Shown: one piece after another, positions 9,083 through 17,119 of the stretch
How the letters are laid out: each line of letters starts with the position of its first letter
How positions within the stretch are numbered: position 1 is the stretch's first letter
Origin: Rhodospirillaceae bacterium UBA1479
Lineage (GTDB): Bacteria; Pseudomonadota; Alphaproteobacteria; Rhodospirillales; Casp-alpha2
Assembly: GCA_002325375.1 (NCBI GenBank)
Contig: DCRZ01000009.1
Coordinates: 282,156 to 346,155 of the forward strand
Direction: 5' to 3'
DNA length: 64,000 nucleotides
The notes under the pieces: generated by a model
Database searches by the model: none
Told to the model about the DNA's origin: nothing
The model's input: only the letters and a program-made list of their open reading frames with translations
Program-made: the position numbers and the translations under genes

Positions 9083-9147
9083 CCCACGGTTTCCCAGGCC
9101 AATTCCATTGACGCCCATGATATCCCATGATATCCCAAACATGCCCA
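9083..9147. promoter_or_regulatory. Phased MraZ-box array (TGGG repeats, read on the minus strand)
   Basis: CCCA occurs at 9083, 9093, 9114, 9124, 9134 and 9144, with a degenerate TCCA at 9104. The spacing is 10 bases (one 11-base step), so the complement reads TGGGN-N5-TGGGN repeated. This is the known operator format of MraZ, which represses its own dcw cluster. The four best boxes sit in a near-repeat, CCCATGATATCCCATGATAT. The array lies 228 bases before the mraZ start, implying a long mraZ leader. The remaining ~500 bases between rnpB and mraZ show no gene I can support. Confidence 0.75.
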
Positions 9148-9374
9148 AAGTGCGTGAATGGCGCAGTGTTTTCGGATGCCGGGCCGCACCTTGTCCGAAC
9201 GGGCGGGGCGGTTATCGGGGCCGGGGGCGGCGCCACAGAGGAATTCCGGGAGGGAATCACGGAGTTCTTTCCGGTCCAGCGGGCCGGGCGCGGCGGGTGC
9301 GGGGGCGACGTCCGAAGTTGGGCGTGATCATCCCCGCCGAGCGGGAATCGGGTGGAAGCCCTAAGGGGGTAGCG

Positions 9375-9881
9375 GTGGCGCTGCTGGTTGGACGGCACGT
9401 CAACAGGATCGACAGGAAGGGACGGGTCAGCGTACCCAAGCCCTTCCGCGCGGCCCTGTCACGCGGCCGCGCCGACGCGGATGCCGACGCGTTCTCCGGC
9501 CTTTATGCCTTTCCGTCCTTCAAGTATCCGGCGCTCGAAGCCTGCGACGAGGCTTTCATGATGCGCCTCGCCGAAGGGCTCGAAGACCTCGACGTGTTCT
9601 CCGACGACCAGGACGACCTGGCCGCCGTGATCCTGGAAAACGCCCGCGAACTGCCGATGGACCCGGAAGGCCGCATCGTCCTGACCGATGATCTTCGCGA
9701 CTACGCCAACATCAAGGGCGAGGTTCTGTTCGTCGGCCGCGGCCAGCGCATGATGATGTGGGAGCCCGCCGCCTACGAAGCCCAGCGCGGCGGCGCCTTC
9801 GAGCGCGCCAAATCGCGCGGCATGACATTGAAATTACCGAAACGGCCAGGCGCATCGGCCGGGGAGGACGGCGATGGCTGA
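9375..9881 (+). CDS. mraZ: MraZ, transcriptional regulator of the division/cell-wall cluster
   Basis: A 168-residue protein made of two SpoVT-AbrB-like MraZ repeats. Repeat one holds the signature NRIDRKGRVSVPKPFR (residues ~10-25). Repeat two holds the matching block LPMDPEGRIVLTDDLRDYA. The family forms DNA-binding rings that sit on TGGG repeats upstream of the cluster; such an array is present at 9083-9147. The start is a GTG at 9375 with AAGGGGG six bases upstream. The frame is open for 134 further codons upstream, but that stretch crosses the operator and is not coding-like. The last 8 bases overlap the rsmH start, so translation is coupled. Confidence 0.93.
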   Translation: MALLVGRHVNRIDRKGRVSVPKPFRAALSRGRADADADAFSGLYAFPSFKYPALEACDEAFMMRLAEGLEDLDVFSDDQDDLAAVILENARELPMDPEGRIVLTDDLRDYANIKGEVLFVGRGQRMMMWEPAAYEAQRGGAFERAKSRGMTLKLPKRPGASAGEDGDG

Positions 9882-10848
9882 TAAATCCCGTCACTCCCCG
9901 GTCATGCTTGCCGAAGTTCTGAGCGCCCTGGAACCCCGGGACGGCGGCGTCTATGTGGATGCCACCTTCGGGGCCGGCGGCTATTCACGTGGGCTTTTGG
10001 AAGCCGCCGATTGCACGGTCTGGGGCATCGACCGCGATCCCTTGGCGCAAAGCATCGGCGCCGAACTGGGCCAGGAATTTCCGGGCCGCCTGACGGTGCT
10101 GGCCGGGCGCTTCGGCGATATGTATGAACTGCTGTCCTCCGTCGGGGTGGAGCGGGTCGACGGCGTCGCCCTTGATCTCGGCGTGTCCTCCATGCAGTTG
10201 GACGACCCGGCGCGCGGATTTTCCTTCCGCGCCGACGGGCCGCTCGACATGCGTATGGACGCGGACGGCCGCCTCGGCCACGACATGGCGACCGCCGCCG
10301 ACGTAGTCAATTCCATGGCCGAACAGGAACTGGCCGACCTTATCTATAAGTATGGCGAGGAACGGGCATCGCGTCGCGTCGCCCGCGCCATCGTCGAACT
10401 GCGCGAAAAGGCGCCGATCACCCGCACCGAGGAATTGGCCGACCTGATCCGCGGCGTTGTCCGGAAATCCAAGGACGGCATCGATCCCGCGACCCGCACG
10501 TTCCAGGCGCTGCGCATCTTCGTCAATGACGAACTGGGCGAACTGGCCCGCGGCCTTGCCGGGGCCGAGGCGCTGCTGGCGCCGGGCGGCCGATTGGCCG
10601 TCGTGTCCTTCCACTCGCTTGAAGACCGGGCGGTGAAAGAGTTTCTCCGCGAACGGTCCGGCGCCGGGCCGCGCCCGTCGCGCCATCTGCCGGACCTGCC
10701 GGTCAGCACGCACAAACCGACCTTCACCCTGATCACCCGCGGCACGGTCAAGCCGGGTCAGACCGAAACCCGGTCCAACCCGCGCGCCCGTTCGGCCCGC
10801 CTGCGCTGGGCCGTGCGCACGGACGCGCCCGCCCGGGCAGCGGCATGA
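9874..10848 (+). CDS. rsmH: 16S rRNA (cytosine1402-N4)-methyltransferase RsmH (MraW)
   Basis: A 324-residue SAM-dependent methyltransferase acting on C1402 in the decoding centre of 16S rRNA. The N-terminal blocks HSPVMLAEVL and YVDATFGAGGYSRGLL (SAM-binding glycine loop) and the GVALDLGVSSMQLDDPARGFSF block are diagnostic. The late SFHSLEDRAVKEF and NPRARSARLR blocks are also in place. Length is normal. It overlaps the mraZ 3' end by 8 bases and is followed 13 bases later by ftsL, as in almost all dcw clusters. Confidence 0.96.
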   Translation: MADKSRHSPVMLAEVLSALEPRDGGVYVDATFGAGGYSRGLLEAADCTVWGIDRDPLAQSIGAELGQEFPGRLTVLAGRFGDMYELLSSVGVERVDGVALDLGVSSMQLDDPARGFSFRADGPLDMRMDADGRLGHDMATAADVVNSMAEQELADLIYKYGEERASRRVARAIVELREKAPITRTEELADLIRGVVRKSKDGIDPATRTFQALRIFVNDELGELARGLAGAEALLAPGGRLAVVSFHSLEDRAVKEFLRERSGAGPRPSRHLPDLPVSTHKPTFTLITRGTVKPGQTETRSNPRARSARLRWAVRTDAPARAAA

Positions 10849-10861
10849 GGAGGGATCGCAG

Positions 10862-11296
10862 ATGAGCAAACGCACGACCTTCCTCGCCCTTGTTCTTGCC
10901 GCCGTCATGTCGCTGGGCCTGTTCATGGTCAGCTACCAGGTCCAGGACCTGGAGGATCAGCTTGAGAGCCTCAATCGCGACATCGCCCGCGACAACCGCG
11001 CCGTGCATGTGCTGCAGGCGGAATGGGCGCATTTGAATGACCCGCAGCGCCTGCGCCTGCTGGCGGAACGATATCTGGGGCTGGAGCCCATCGCGACCCG
11101 GCAACTCGGCACGGTCGAGGAGATTCCCTGGCGGCCCACCGTCGAGGTCGCCGACCGCAAGGTTGAACCGGTGGCCGAGGCTGCACCCGCACCCGCAGTT
11201 TCCTCCCCCCGTGACAAAGCGGTCGAGGACGCCTTGCCGGCGATCCGCCGAGCCCTGGGTCTGACGCCGACGCCGATCAAGGAGGGTGGGCGATGA
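10862..11296 (+). CDS. ftsL: Cell division protein FtsL
   Basis: A 144-residue single-pass membrane protein. The cytosolic end is very short, the transmembrane helix is at about residues 6-25 (FLALVLAAVMSLGLFMVSYQ), and a coiled coil follows (QDLEDQLESLNRDIARDNRAV...), then the FtsL-like LNDPQRLRLLAERYLGL block. The C-terminal ~50 residues are Pro/Ala-rich. FtsL joins FtsB and FtsQ and activates FtsWI. Sequence similarity within the family is low, so position between rsmH and ftsI is a major part of the call. The stop overlaps the ftsI start in ATGA. RBS GGAGG lies at 10848-10852. Confidence 0.88.
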   Translation: MSKRTTFLALVLAAVMSLGLFMVSYQVQDLEDQLESLNRDIARDNRAVHVLQAEWAHLNDPQRLRLLAERYLGLEPIATRQLGTVEEIPWRPTVEVADRKVEPVAEAAPAPAVSSPRDKAVEDALPAIRRALGLTPTPIKEGGR

Positions 11297-13089
11297 TCGC
11301 ATCCCTCATGCAGGGTGATCTGTTCGATTTCGCGCGCTACCGGGGCGGTCCCACGGGGCGCACGGCCGAAGCCCTTGAAACCGGGCGCTCGCGCCTTGTC
11401 GTCACCGGGTTGGTCATCTCCATGGCCTTTATGGCACTGGGCTGGCGGGTGGTTGACCTGACCCTGTTCGCCGACCGGGCCGAGCCGCGCCTGGCGCGCA
11501 GCGTCAATCCCCTGGCCCCCGTTCAGGAACGGGCGGACATCGTCGACCGCAACGGCATCGTCATCGCGACCTCGCTGCCGGCTGTTTCCCTTTACGTCGA
11601 TCCCAAGCACGTGATGGACGTGCAGGAGACAGCGGACAAGCTGATCCGCGTGCTGCCCGACCTGGATCGCGACAAGCTGGAAAAGCGCCTTTCGTCGCGC
11701 GGCCGGTTCGTCTACCTGAAACGCAACCTGACGCCGGAACAGCATTACGCGGTCAATCGCCTGGGCCTGCCGGGCATTCAGTTCGAACGGGGCGAACGCC
11801 GGGTCTATCCCCAGGGCCGCCTGCTGGCTCATGTCCTGGGCGTTACCGACATCGACGGCCGCGGCACGGCCGGGATCGAGCGCCATTTCGAAAGCAAGCT
11901 GACGGGCGGGGGCGCGCCGCTGCAACTGTCCATCGACCTGCGCATCCAGGCCATCGCCCACGAAGTTCTGACCAACACGGTGCAGGAATTTTCCGCCCTT
12001 GGCGGCACGGCCATCGTGATGGACGCCAATACGTCCGAACTGGTGGCCATGGTGTCGCTGCCCGATTTCGACCCCAACCGCCCGGTGGAAATGCTGGGCG
12101 AGGCCGGTTTCAACCGCGCCACCAAGGGCGTCTATGAAATGGGGTCGACCTTCAAGCTGTTGACCGCCGCCATGGCGCTGGATTCCGGCGTGGTCGCCAT
12201 TTCCGGCGGCTACGACGCGTCCAAGCCGATGCGCGTGGCGCGCTTCTCGATCACCGATTATCACGCCAAGAACCGCTGGCTCAGCGTGCCGGAAATTCTC
12301 ATTTATTCATCGAATATCGGGGCAGCCAAAATGGCTCTCGATGTGGGCACCAAAGCCCAACAGACCTACCTCGGGCGGCTCGGCCTCCTGCGTCCGTCCC
12401 CCGTTGAGTTGCCTGAGGTAGGTCATCCTCTTGTCCCGTCGCCCTGGCGCGAAATCAGCACCGTGACCGTTTCCTACGGTCATGGTCTTTCGGTTTCGCC
12501 GGTTCAGCTTGCCAATGCCATCGCGACCACCGTCAACGGCGGCATCCGCCGGCCGACCACGTTGATCAAGCAGCAAGCACCCGAGGGCATTCCGGGGGCC
12601 CGCGTGTTTTCGCCCGACACCTCGGCCAAGATGCGCGGTCTGATGCGTCTGGTCGTCAGCCGCGGCACCGGCAAAAACGCGGAGAAGGAAGCCGACGGCT
12701 ACCTGATCGGCGGCAAGACCGGCACGGCGGAAAAGATCAAGGCCAGCGGCGGTTATTCCGACAAGGCCAACATCGCGTCCTTCGTCGGCGCGTTCCCGAT
12801 CCACGCGCCGCGCTATGTGGTCTGCGTCGTCGTGGACGAACCCAAAGGCACCAAGGAATCCTTCGGCTATGCCACGGGCGGCTGGGTCGCCGCACCGGCG
12901 GTTGGCCGCATCGTGCAGCGCACGGCCGGGATCATGGGCATTACGCCGGAATTCGGCATGCCGCATCTGGCCGCGACCCGGGAGTTGCCGGCCGATGCGA
13001 ATGAAATCACGGCCGCCCTGAAGCCGGCGGCCCTTCGCGACGTTGAAAACGTTTCCCGTCAACCGGAGCAGGTGCGTGCGGCTGAGTGA
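11293..13089 (+). CDS. ftsI: Septal peptidoglycan transpeptidase FtsI (PBP3)
   Basis: A 598-residue class B penicillin-binding protein that crosslinks septal peptidoglycan with FtsW. One transmembrane helix lies near residues 37-55. The pedestal domain follows (VQERADIVDRNGIVIATSLP). The transpeptidase domain has all three active-site motifs: Ser285-x-x-Lys288 in GSTFK, Ser339-Ser-Asn341, and Lys475-Thr-Gly in GGKTGTAEK. The N terminus is short and Arg-rich regions are modest. Translation is coupled to ftsL through ATGA, and the 3' end overlaps the murE start by 14 bases. Confidence 0.96.
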   Translation: MIASLMQGDLFDFARYRGGPTGRTAEALETGRSRLVVTGLVISMAFMALGWRVVDLTLFADRAEPRLARSVNPLAPVQERADIVDRNGIVIATSLPAVSLYVDPKHVMDVQETADKLIRVLPDLDRDKLEKRLSSRGRFVYLKRNLTPEQHYAVNRLGLPGIQFERGERRVYPQGRLLAHVLGVTDIDGRGTAGIERHFESKLTGGGAPLQLSIDLRIQAIAHEVLTNTVQEFSALGGTAIVMDANTSELVAMVSLPDFDPNRPVEMLGEAGFNRATKGVYEMGSTFKLLTAAMALDSGVVAISGGYDASKPMRVARFSITDYHAKNRWLSVPEILIYSSNIGAAKMALDVGTKAQQTYLGRLGLLRPSPVELPEVGHPLVPSPWREISTVTVSYGHGLSVSPVQLANAIATTVNGGIRRPTTLIKQQAPEGIPGARVFSPDTSAKMRGLMRLVVSRGTGKNAEKEADGYLIGGKTGTAEKIKASGGYSDKANIASFVGAFPIHAPRYVVCVVVDEPKGTKESFGYATGGWVAAPAVGRIVQRTAGIMGITPEFGMPHLAATRELPADANEITAALKPAALRDVENVSRQPEQVRAAE

Positions 13090-14539
13090 CATGTGGGTGG
13101 ACGATATGAACAGCGGCCAGACGGCCGGGGCGGGGGCCCCGGAGATCACGGGCGTGACCTGTGATTCGCGCCGCGTCGCGCCCGGATTCCTGTTCGCTGC
13201 CATTCCCGGCACCGCCAACGACGGCCGCGATTACATTCCCGACGCCCTGGCGCGGGGGGCGGCGGCGATCCTGGCGCCGCCCGGCACCCGGTTGCCCGAC
13301 GGATACGAGACCACACCGCTCCTTGATACGGACAACCCACGCCGCCGCTATGCCCTGCTGGCGGCGCGGTTCTATCCGCATCAGCCGGAAACCGTCGCCG
13401 CCGTCACCGGCACCAACGGCAAGACCTCGGTCGCCAGTTTCCTGCGCCAGATATGGAAACAGGCGGGCCTTAAGGCCGCCAGCGCCGGAACCCTGGGCAT
13501 TCAGTCGGACGTTTTCTCACGGGATGAGGGGCTGACCACGCCCGACCCGGCGGACCTGCACGCGGACCTGTCGCATCTGGCGGACCTCGGCGTCGATCAT
13601 CTGGCGCTTGAGGCATCGAGCCACGGGCTCGATCAGTGCCGGCTTGACGGTGTGCGCATCGCCGCCGGTGCCTTCACCAACCTGACCCGCGACCACCTGG
13701 ATTATCACGGCAGCACCGACGCCTATTTCAAGGCCAAACGCCGCCTGTTCGATGCCCTGGTCGTGGATGGTGGCGCCGCCGTCATCAATGCCGACGACGC
13801 CCATGGCGCCGCCGTGATCGCCGCCGCCCAGGTCCGTCATTTGCGGGTCCGCACCTATGGCGAACGCGGTGTCGACTTCAAGCTTCTGTCGACCCGGCCC
13901 GAAGCCCGCGGCCAACACCTCAGCCTGATGGCCGAGGGGATTGAGCGCGACTTGTTCCTGCCCCTGGCCGGGCGGTTCCAGGCCATGAACGCGCTTTGCG
14001 CCTTGGGCCTGGCCCGGGTCACGGGGGTTTCCGTGGAAACGGCCCTGGCGGCGCTGGAAAGCCTGTCGGGTGCGCCGGGGCGCATGGAATGGATCGGCGA
14101 AAAGCCCGCGGGCGGCGCCGTCTATGTGGATTACGCCCATACCCCGGACGCCCTGGAAAACGTGCTGACGGCGCTGCGCCCCCATGCGACGGGTGCCCTT
14201 GCCGTGGTGTTCGGATGCGGCGGCGACCGGGACAAGGGAAAGCGGCCGGAAATGGGCCGTATCGCCAGCGACCTAGCCGACCGCGTGATCGTCACCGACG
14301 ACAACCCGCGCAGTGAAGACCCCGATCAAATCCGCGCCGAAATCCTGGCGGCCGCCCCCGGCGCCTCGGAAATCGCCGACCGGGGTGAGGCGATCATGAC
14401 CGCCGTCGCCGACCTGTCGGCGGGCGAAATTCTGATCATCGCCGGCAAGGGTCACGAGCGGGGCCAGATCGTGGGATCGCGCATCCTGCCCTTCGACGAC
14501 CGTGAAGCGGCCCGCGCCGCCCTGGCGGGAGAGGGTTGA
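13076..14539 (+). CDS. murE: UDP-MurNAc-L-Ala-D-Glu:meso-diaminopimelate ligase MurE
   Basis: A 487-residue cytosolic Mur ligase adding the third stem residue. The ATP loop TGTNGKTS is near residue 110. The recognition motif Asp409-Asn-Pro-Arg412 (TDDNPRSEDP) identifies meso-DAP rather than lysine as substrate. A carbamylated-lysine region (YFKAKRRLFD) is present. I chose GTG 13076 (VRLSDMW...), which resembles the MRLSDLL start of relatives and has CGGAGCAGG just upstream; ATG 13091 and ATG 13043 are alternatives. With the chosen start the gene overlaps ftsI by 14 bases. Confidence 0.94.
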   Translation: MRLSDMWVDDMNSGQTAGAGAPEITGVTCDSRRVAPGFLFAAIPGTANDGRDYIPDALARGAAAILAPPGTRLPDGYETTPLLDTDNPRRRYALLAARFYPHQPETVAAVTGTNGKTSVASFLRQIWKQAGLKAASAGTLGIQSDVFSRDEGLTTPDPADLHADLSHLADLGVDHLALEASSHGLDQCRLDGVRIAAGAFTNLTRDHLDYHGSTDAYFKAKRRLFDALVVDGGAAVINADDAHGAAVIAAAQVRHLRVRTYGERGVDFKLLSTRPEARGQHLSLMAEGIERDLFLPLAGRFQAMNALCALGLARVTGVSVETALAALESLSGAPGRMEWIGEKPAGGAVYVDYAHTPDALENVLTALRPHATGALAVVFGCGGDRDKGKRPEMGRIASDLADRVIVTDDNPRSEDPDQIRAEILAAAPGASEIADRGEAIMTAVADLSAGEILIIAGKGHERGQIVGSRILPFDDREAARAALAGEG

Positions 14540-14543
14540 GGCC

Positions 14544-16013
14544 ATGGGTATGACGAAAGCCCCTTACGTGCTGTGGAACGCCGGTGCCGCCGCCGCCGCG
14601 ACGGAAGGCGATGCCGTCGGCGAATGGCAGGCCACGGGCGTGTCGATCGATACCCGCAGCCTCAATCCCGGCGACCTGTTCGTCGCCATCAAGGGGGTTG
14701 CCTCTGACGGTCATGACCATGCCCAGGTGGCATTGGATAAGGGTGCGGCCGGCGTGGTCGTGCGTCGCGATTTTTCCGGCCTGTCCAAGGATGCCCCCGG
14801 CGTTCGGGTCGACGACACCACGCAGGCCCTGGAAGGCCTGGGTCGCGCCGCTCGGGACCGGTCGCGGGCCAAGGTCTGCGCCGTCACCGGCAGCGTCGGC
14901 AAGACCGGCAGCAAGGACGCCCTGGCCATGATCCTGGAACGCGGGGGCGAGGTTCATGCATCGAAGGGAAATCTGAACAACCATTGGGGCCTGCCCCTCA
15001 GCCTGGCCCGCATGCCGATCGAGGCGACCTCCGCCGTGTTCGAAATGGGGATGAACCATCCGGGGGAAATCCGCCCGCTGTCGCAGATGGCGCGCCCCCA
15101 TGTCGCCCTGATCACCACGGTCGAGCTGGTCCACAGCGAATACTTCCGGTCGGTGGAGGAAATCGCCGACGCCAAGGCGGAAATTTTCGACGGCCTGGTC
15201 GCGGGCGGCACGGCCGTGCTCAACCGCGATAATCCCATGTTCGACCGTCTATCCGCCGCCGCCCGTAATGCCGGGGCAGGGCAGATCATATCCTTCGGTC
15301 TGCACGACGGAGCCGACGTGCGGGTGACCGAAACCCGCCCGGACGCGCTGGGCACCGGCGTGCTGGCCGACGTCGCCGGAACGGAATTGCGCTACCGCGT
15401 CGGTGTGCCGGGCCGCCACTGGGTTCTCAACACGCTGGGCGTCCTCGCCGCCGCCAAGGCCATGGGGGCGGATCCAGTCGTGGCCGCCGCCATGCTGGCG
15501 CGTCTGGCGCCGCCCAAGGGCCGGGGCAATCGCCTGGCCATTCCATTTGCAGGAGGGGAATTGACCCTGATCGACGAAAGCTACAACGCCAGCCCCGTCG
15601 CCGTGACCGCGGCCATCGAGGTTCTGGGCATGAGCGAGCCGGCCAAGGGCGGGCGGCGCATCGCCGTGCTGGGCGACATGCTGGAGCTGGGTGACGCGTC
15701 CGACGATATGCACCGCGCGTTGGCGGCCCCTCTGGCCCAGCGCCGCATCGACACCGTGTTCACCGCCGGTCCCGGCATGGGCAATCTGTTCGATGAATTG
15801 CCCCGTGAAATGCGCGGCGGCCATGCGGAAACCTCCGACAAGTTGGCGCCTCTGGTTGCCTCGGCCGTGCGGCCCGGCGACGTGATCCTGGTCAAGGGAT
15901 CATTCGGATCGCGCATGGGGGCCGTGGTCGATGCGCTGACGGCGTTGGCTGATAACCATTCGGATCATGAACACGGCAACGGCGGCCGCGGCCGCGCCGT
16001 CAACGGGGAATAG
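14544..16013 (+). CDS. murF: UDP-MurNAc-tripeptide:D-Ala-D-Ala ligase MurF
   Basis: A 489-residue Mur ligase that adds the D-Ala-D-Ala dipeptide to complete the pentapeptide. The N-terminal substrate domain has VSIDTRSLNPGDLFVAIKG. The ATP loop is VTGSVGKTGSKD, and the conserved NLNNHWGLPLSLARMP and EMGMNHPGEI blocks follow. The late LIDESYNASPVAVTAAI and ILVKGSFGSRMGAVV blocks are family features. ATG 14544 lies 4 bases after the murE stop; an earlier in-frame start would overlap murE heavily. The C-terminal ~20 residues are His/Gly-rich and not conserved in type. Confidence 0.95.
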   Translation: MGMTKAPYVLWNAGAAAAATEGDAVGEWQATGVSIDTRSLNPGDLFVAIKGVASDGHDHAQVALDKGAAGVVVRRDFSGLSKDAPGVRVDDTTQALEGLGRAARDRSRAKVCAVTGSVGKTGSKDALAMILERGGEVHASKGNLNNHWGLPLSLARMPIEATSAVFEMGMNHPGEIRPLSQMARPHVALITTVELVHSEYFRSVEEIADAKAEIFDGLVAGGTAVLNRDNPMFDRLSAAARNAGAGQIISFGLHDGADVRVTETRPDALGTGVLADVAGTELRYRVGVPGRHWVLNTLGVLAAAKAMGADPVVAAAMLARLAPPKGRGNRLAIPFAGGELTLIDESYNASPVAVTAAIEVLGMSEPAKGGRRIAVLGDMLELGDASDDMHRALAAPLAQRRIDTVFTAGPGMGNLFDELPREMRGGHAETSDKLAPLVASAVRPGDVILVKGSFGSRMGAVVDALTALADNHSDHEHGNGGRGRAVNGE

Positions 16014-16023
16014 GGGACAGACG

Positions 16024-17112
16024 ATGCTGTATGAAATCCTGTTCCCCATGGCCGGTGAGTTCGCGGTGCTCAACGTGTTCCGCTACCTGACCTTCCGCAC
16101 GGGCGGCGCCGTCATCACCGCCCTGATCATCAGCTTCATGGTCGGCCCGGTGCTGATCGAGGTGCTGAAGGCGAAGCAGAAAGGCGGTCAGCCGATCCGC
16201 GACGACGGCCCGGAAAGCCATCTGATCACCAAGCAGGGCACCCCGACCATGGGCGGGCTTTTGATCCTGGTTGCCTCGGTCGTAGCGACCCTGTTGTGGA
16301 TGGACTTGGCAAGCGGCTTCGTGTGGACGGCATTGGGCGTGACCATCGGTTACGGCGTGATCGGCTTCCTCGACGACTACCTGAAGGTCAGCAAGCGCAA
16401 TTCCAAGGGCCTGCCCGGCAAACTGAAACTGATTCTGCAGATTTCCATCGCGGGGGTCGCCGCGTTCTGGGTCTCGGCACATCTGCCGGATCCCCTGGCG
16501 ACCACCCTGGCGCTGCCGTTCTTCAAGAACGTGCTGGTCGACCTGGGCTGGATGTTCATCGTGTTCGCCTGTTTCGTCATGGTCGGCTCGAGCAATTCCG
16601 TGAACCTGACCGACGGCCTGGACGGGCTTGCCATCGTGCCGGTGATGATCGCCGCCGGGGTGTTCGCGCTGATCGCCTATCTGGTCGGCAACACCGTGTT
16701 CGCCAACTATCTGCAACTCCACTACGTGCCCGGGTCGGGCGAGCTGGCCGTGTTCATGGGCTCCCTGGTGGGGGCGGCGCTTGGCTTCCTTTGGTACAAC
16801 GCGCCGCCGGCCAAGGTCTTCATGGGCGATACGGGATCCTTGGCGTTGGGGGGGGCCCTCGGCGCCGTCGCCGTCATCACCAAACACGAACTGGTGCTGG
16901 CCATCGTCGGCGGCCTGTTCGTGCTGGAAACCGTGTCCGTCATCGTGCAGGTGATTTCGTTCAAGCTGACCGGCCGCCGCGTGTTTCGCATGGCGCCCCT
17001 GCACCATCATTTCGAACAGAAGGGATGGGCCGAGGCCACCATCGTCATCCGCTTCTGGATCATCGCGACCATCCTGGCCCTCGCGGGCCTCGCCACTCTG
17101 AAACTGCGGTGA
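16024..17112 (+). CDS. mraY: Phospho-MurNAc-pentapeptide translocase MraY
   Basis: A 362-residue inner-membrane enzyme with about ten transmembrane helices. It moves phospho-MurNAc-pentapeptide from UDP to undecaprenyl phosphate, giving lipid I. Diagnostic cytosolic loops are present: GQPIRDDGPESH...KQGTPTMGG, IGFLDDYLKV with the Asp pair, VNLTDGLDGLA, AKVFMGDTGSLALG, and the histidine loop APLHHHFEQKGW. Start ATG 16024 is 10 bases after murF stop; the longer open frame from 15967 overlaps murF and lacks family sequence. Confidence 0.97.
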   Translation: MLYEILFPMAGEFAVLNVFRYLTFRTGGAVITALIISFMVGPVLIEVLKAKQKGGQPIRDDGPESHLITKQGTPTMGGLLILVASVVATLLWMDLASGFVWTALGVTIGYGVIGFLDDYLKVSKRNSKGLPGKLKLILQISIAGVAAFWVSAHLPDPLATTLALPFFKNVLVDLGWMFIVFACFVMVGSSNSVNLTDGLDGLAIVPVMIAAGVFALIAYLVGNTVFANYLQLHYVPGSGELAVFMGSLVGAALGFLWYNAPPAKVFMGDTGSLALGGALGAVAVITKHELVLAIVGGLFVLETVSVIVQVISFKLTGRRVFRMAPLHHHFEQKGWAEATIVIRFWIIATILALAGLATLKLR

Positions 17113-17119
17113 GGGGGCG

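Noticed and set aside
8973..9374. N-terminal extension of MraZ
   Set aside because: Crosses the TGGG operator, has biased Arg/Gly/Pro composition, and the MraZ fold begins at GTG 9375.
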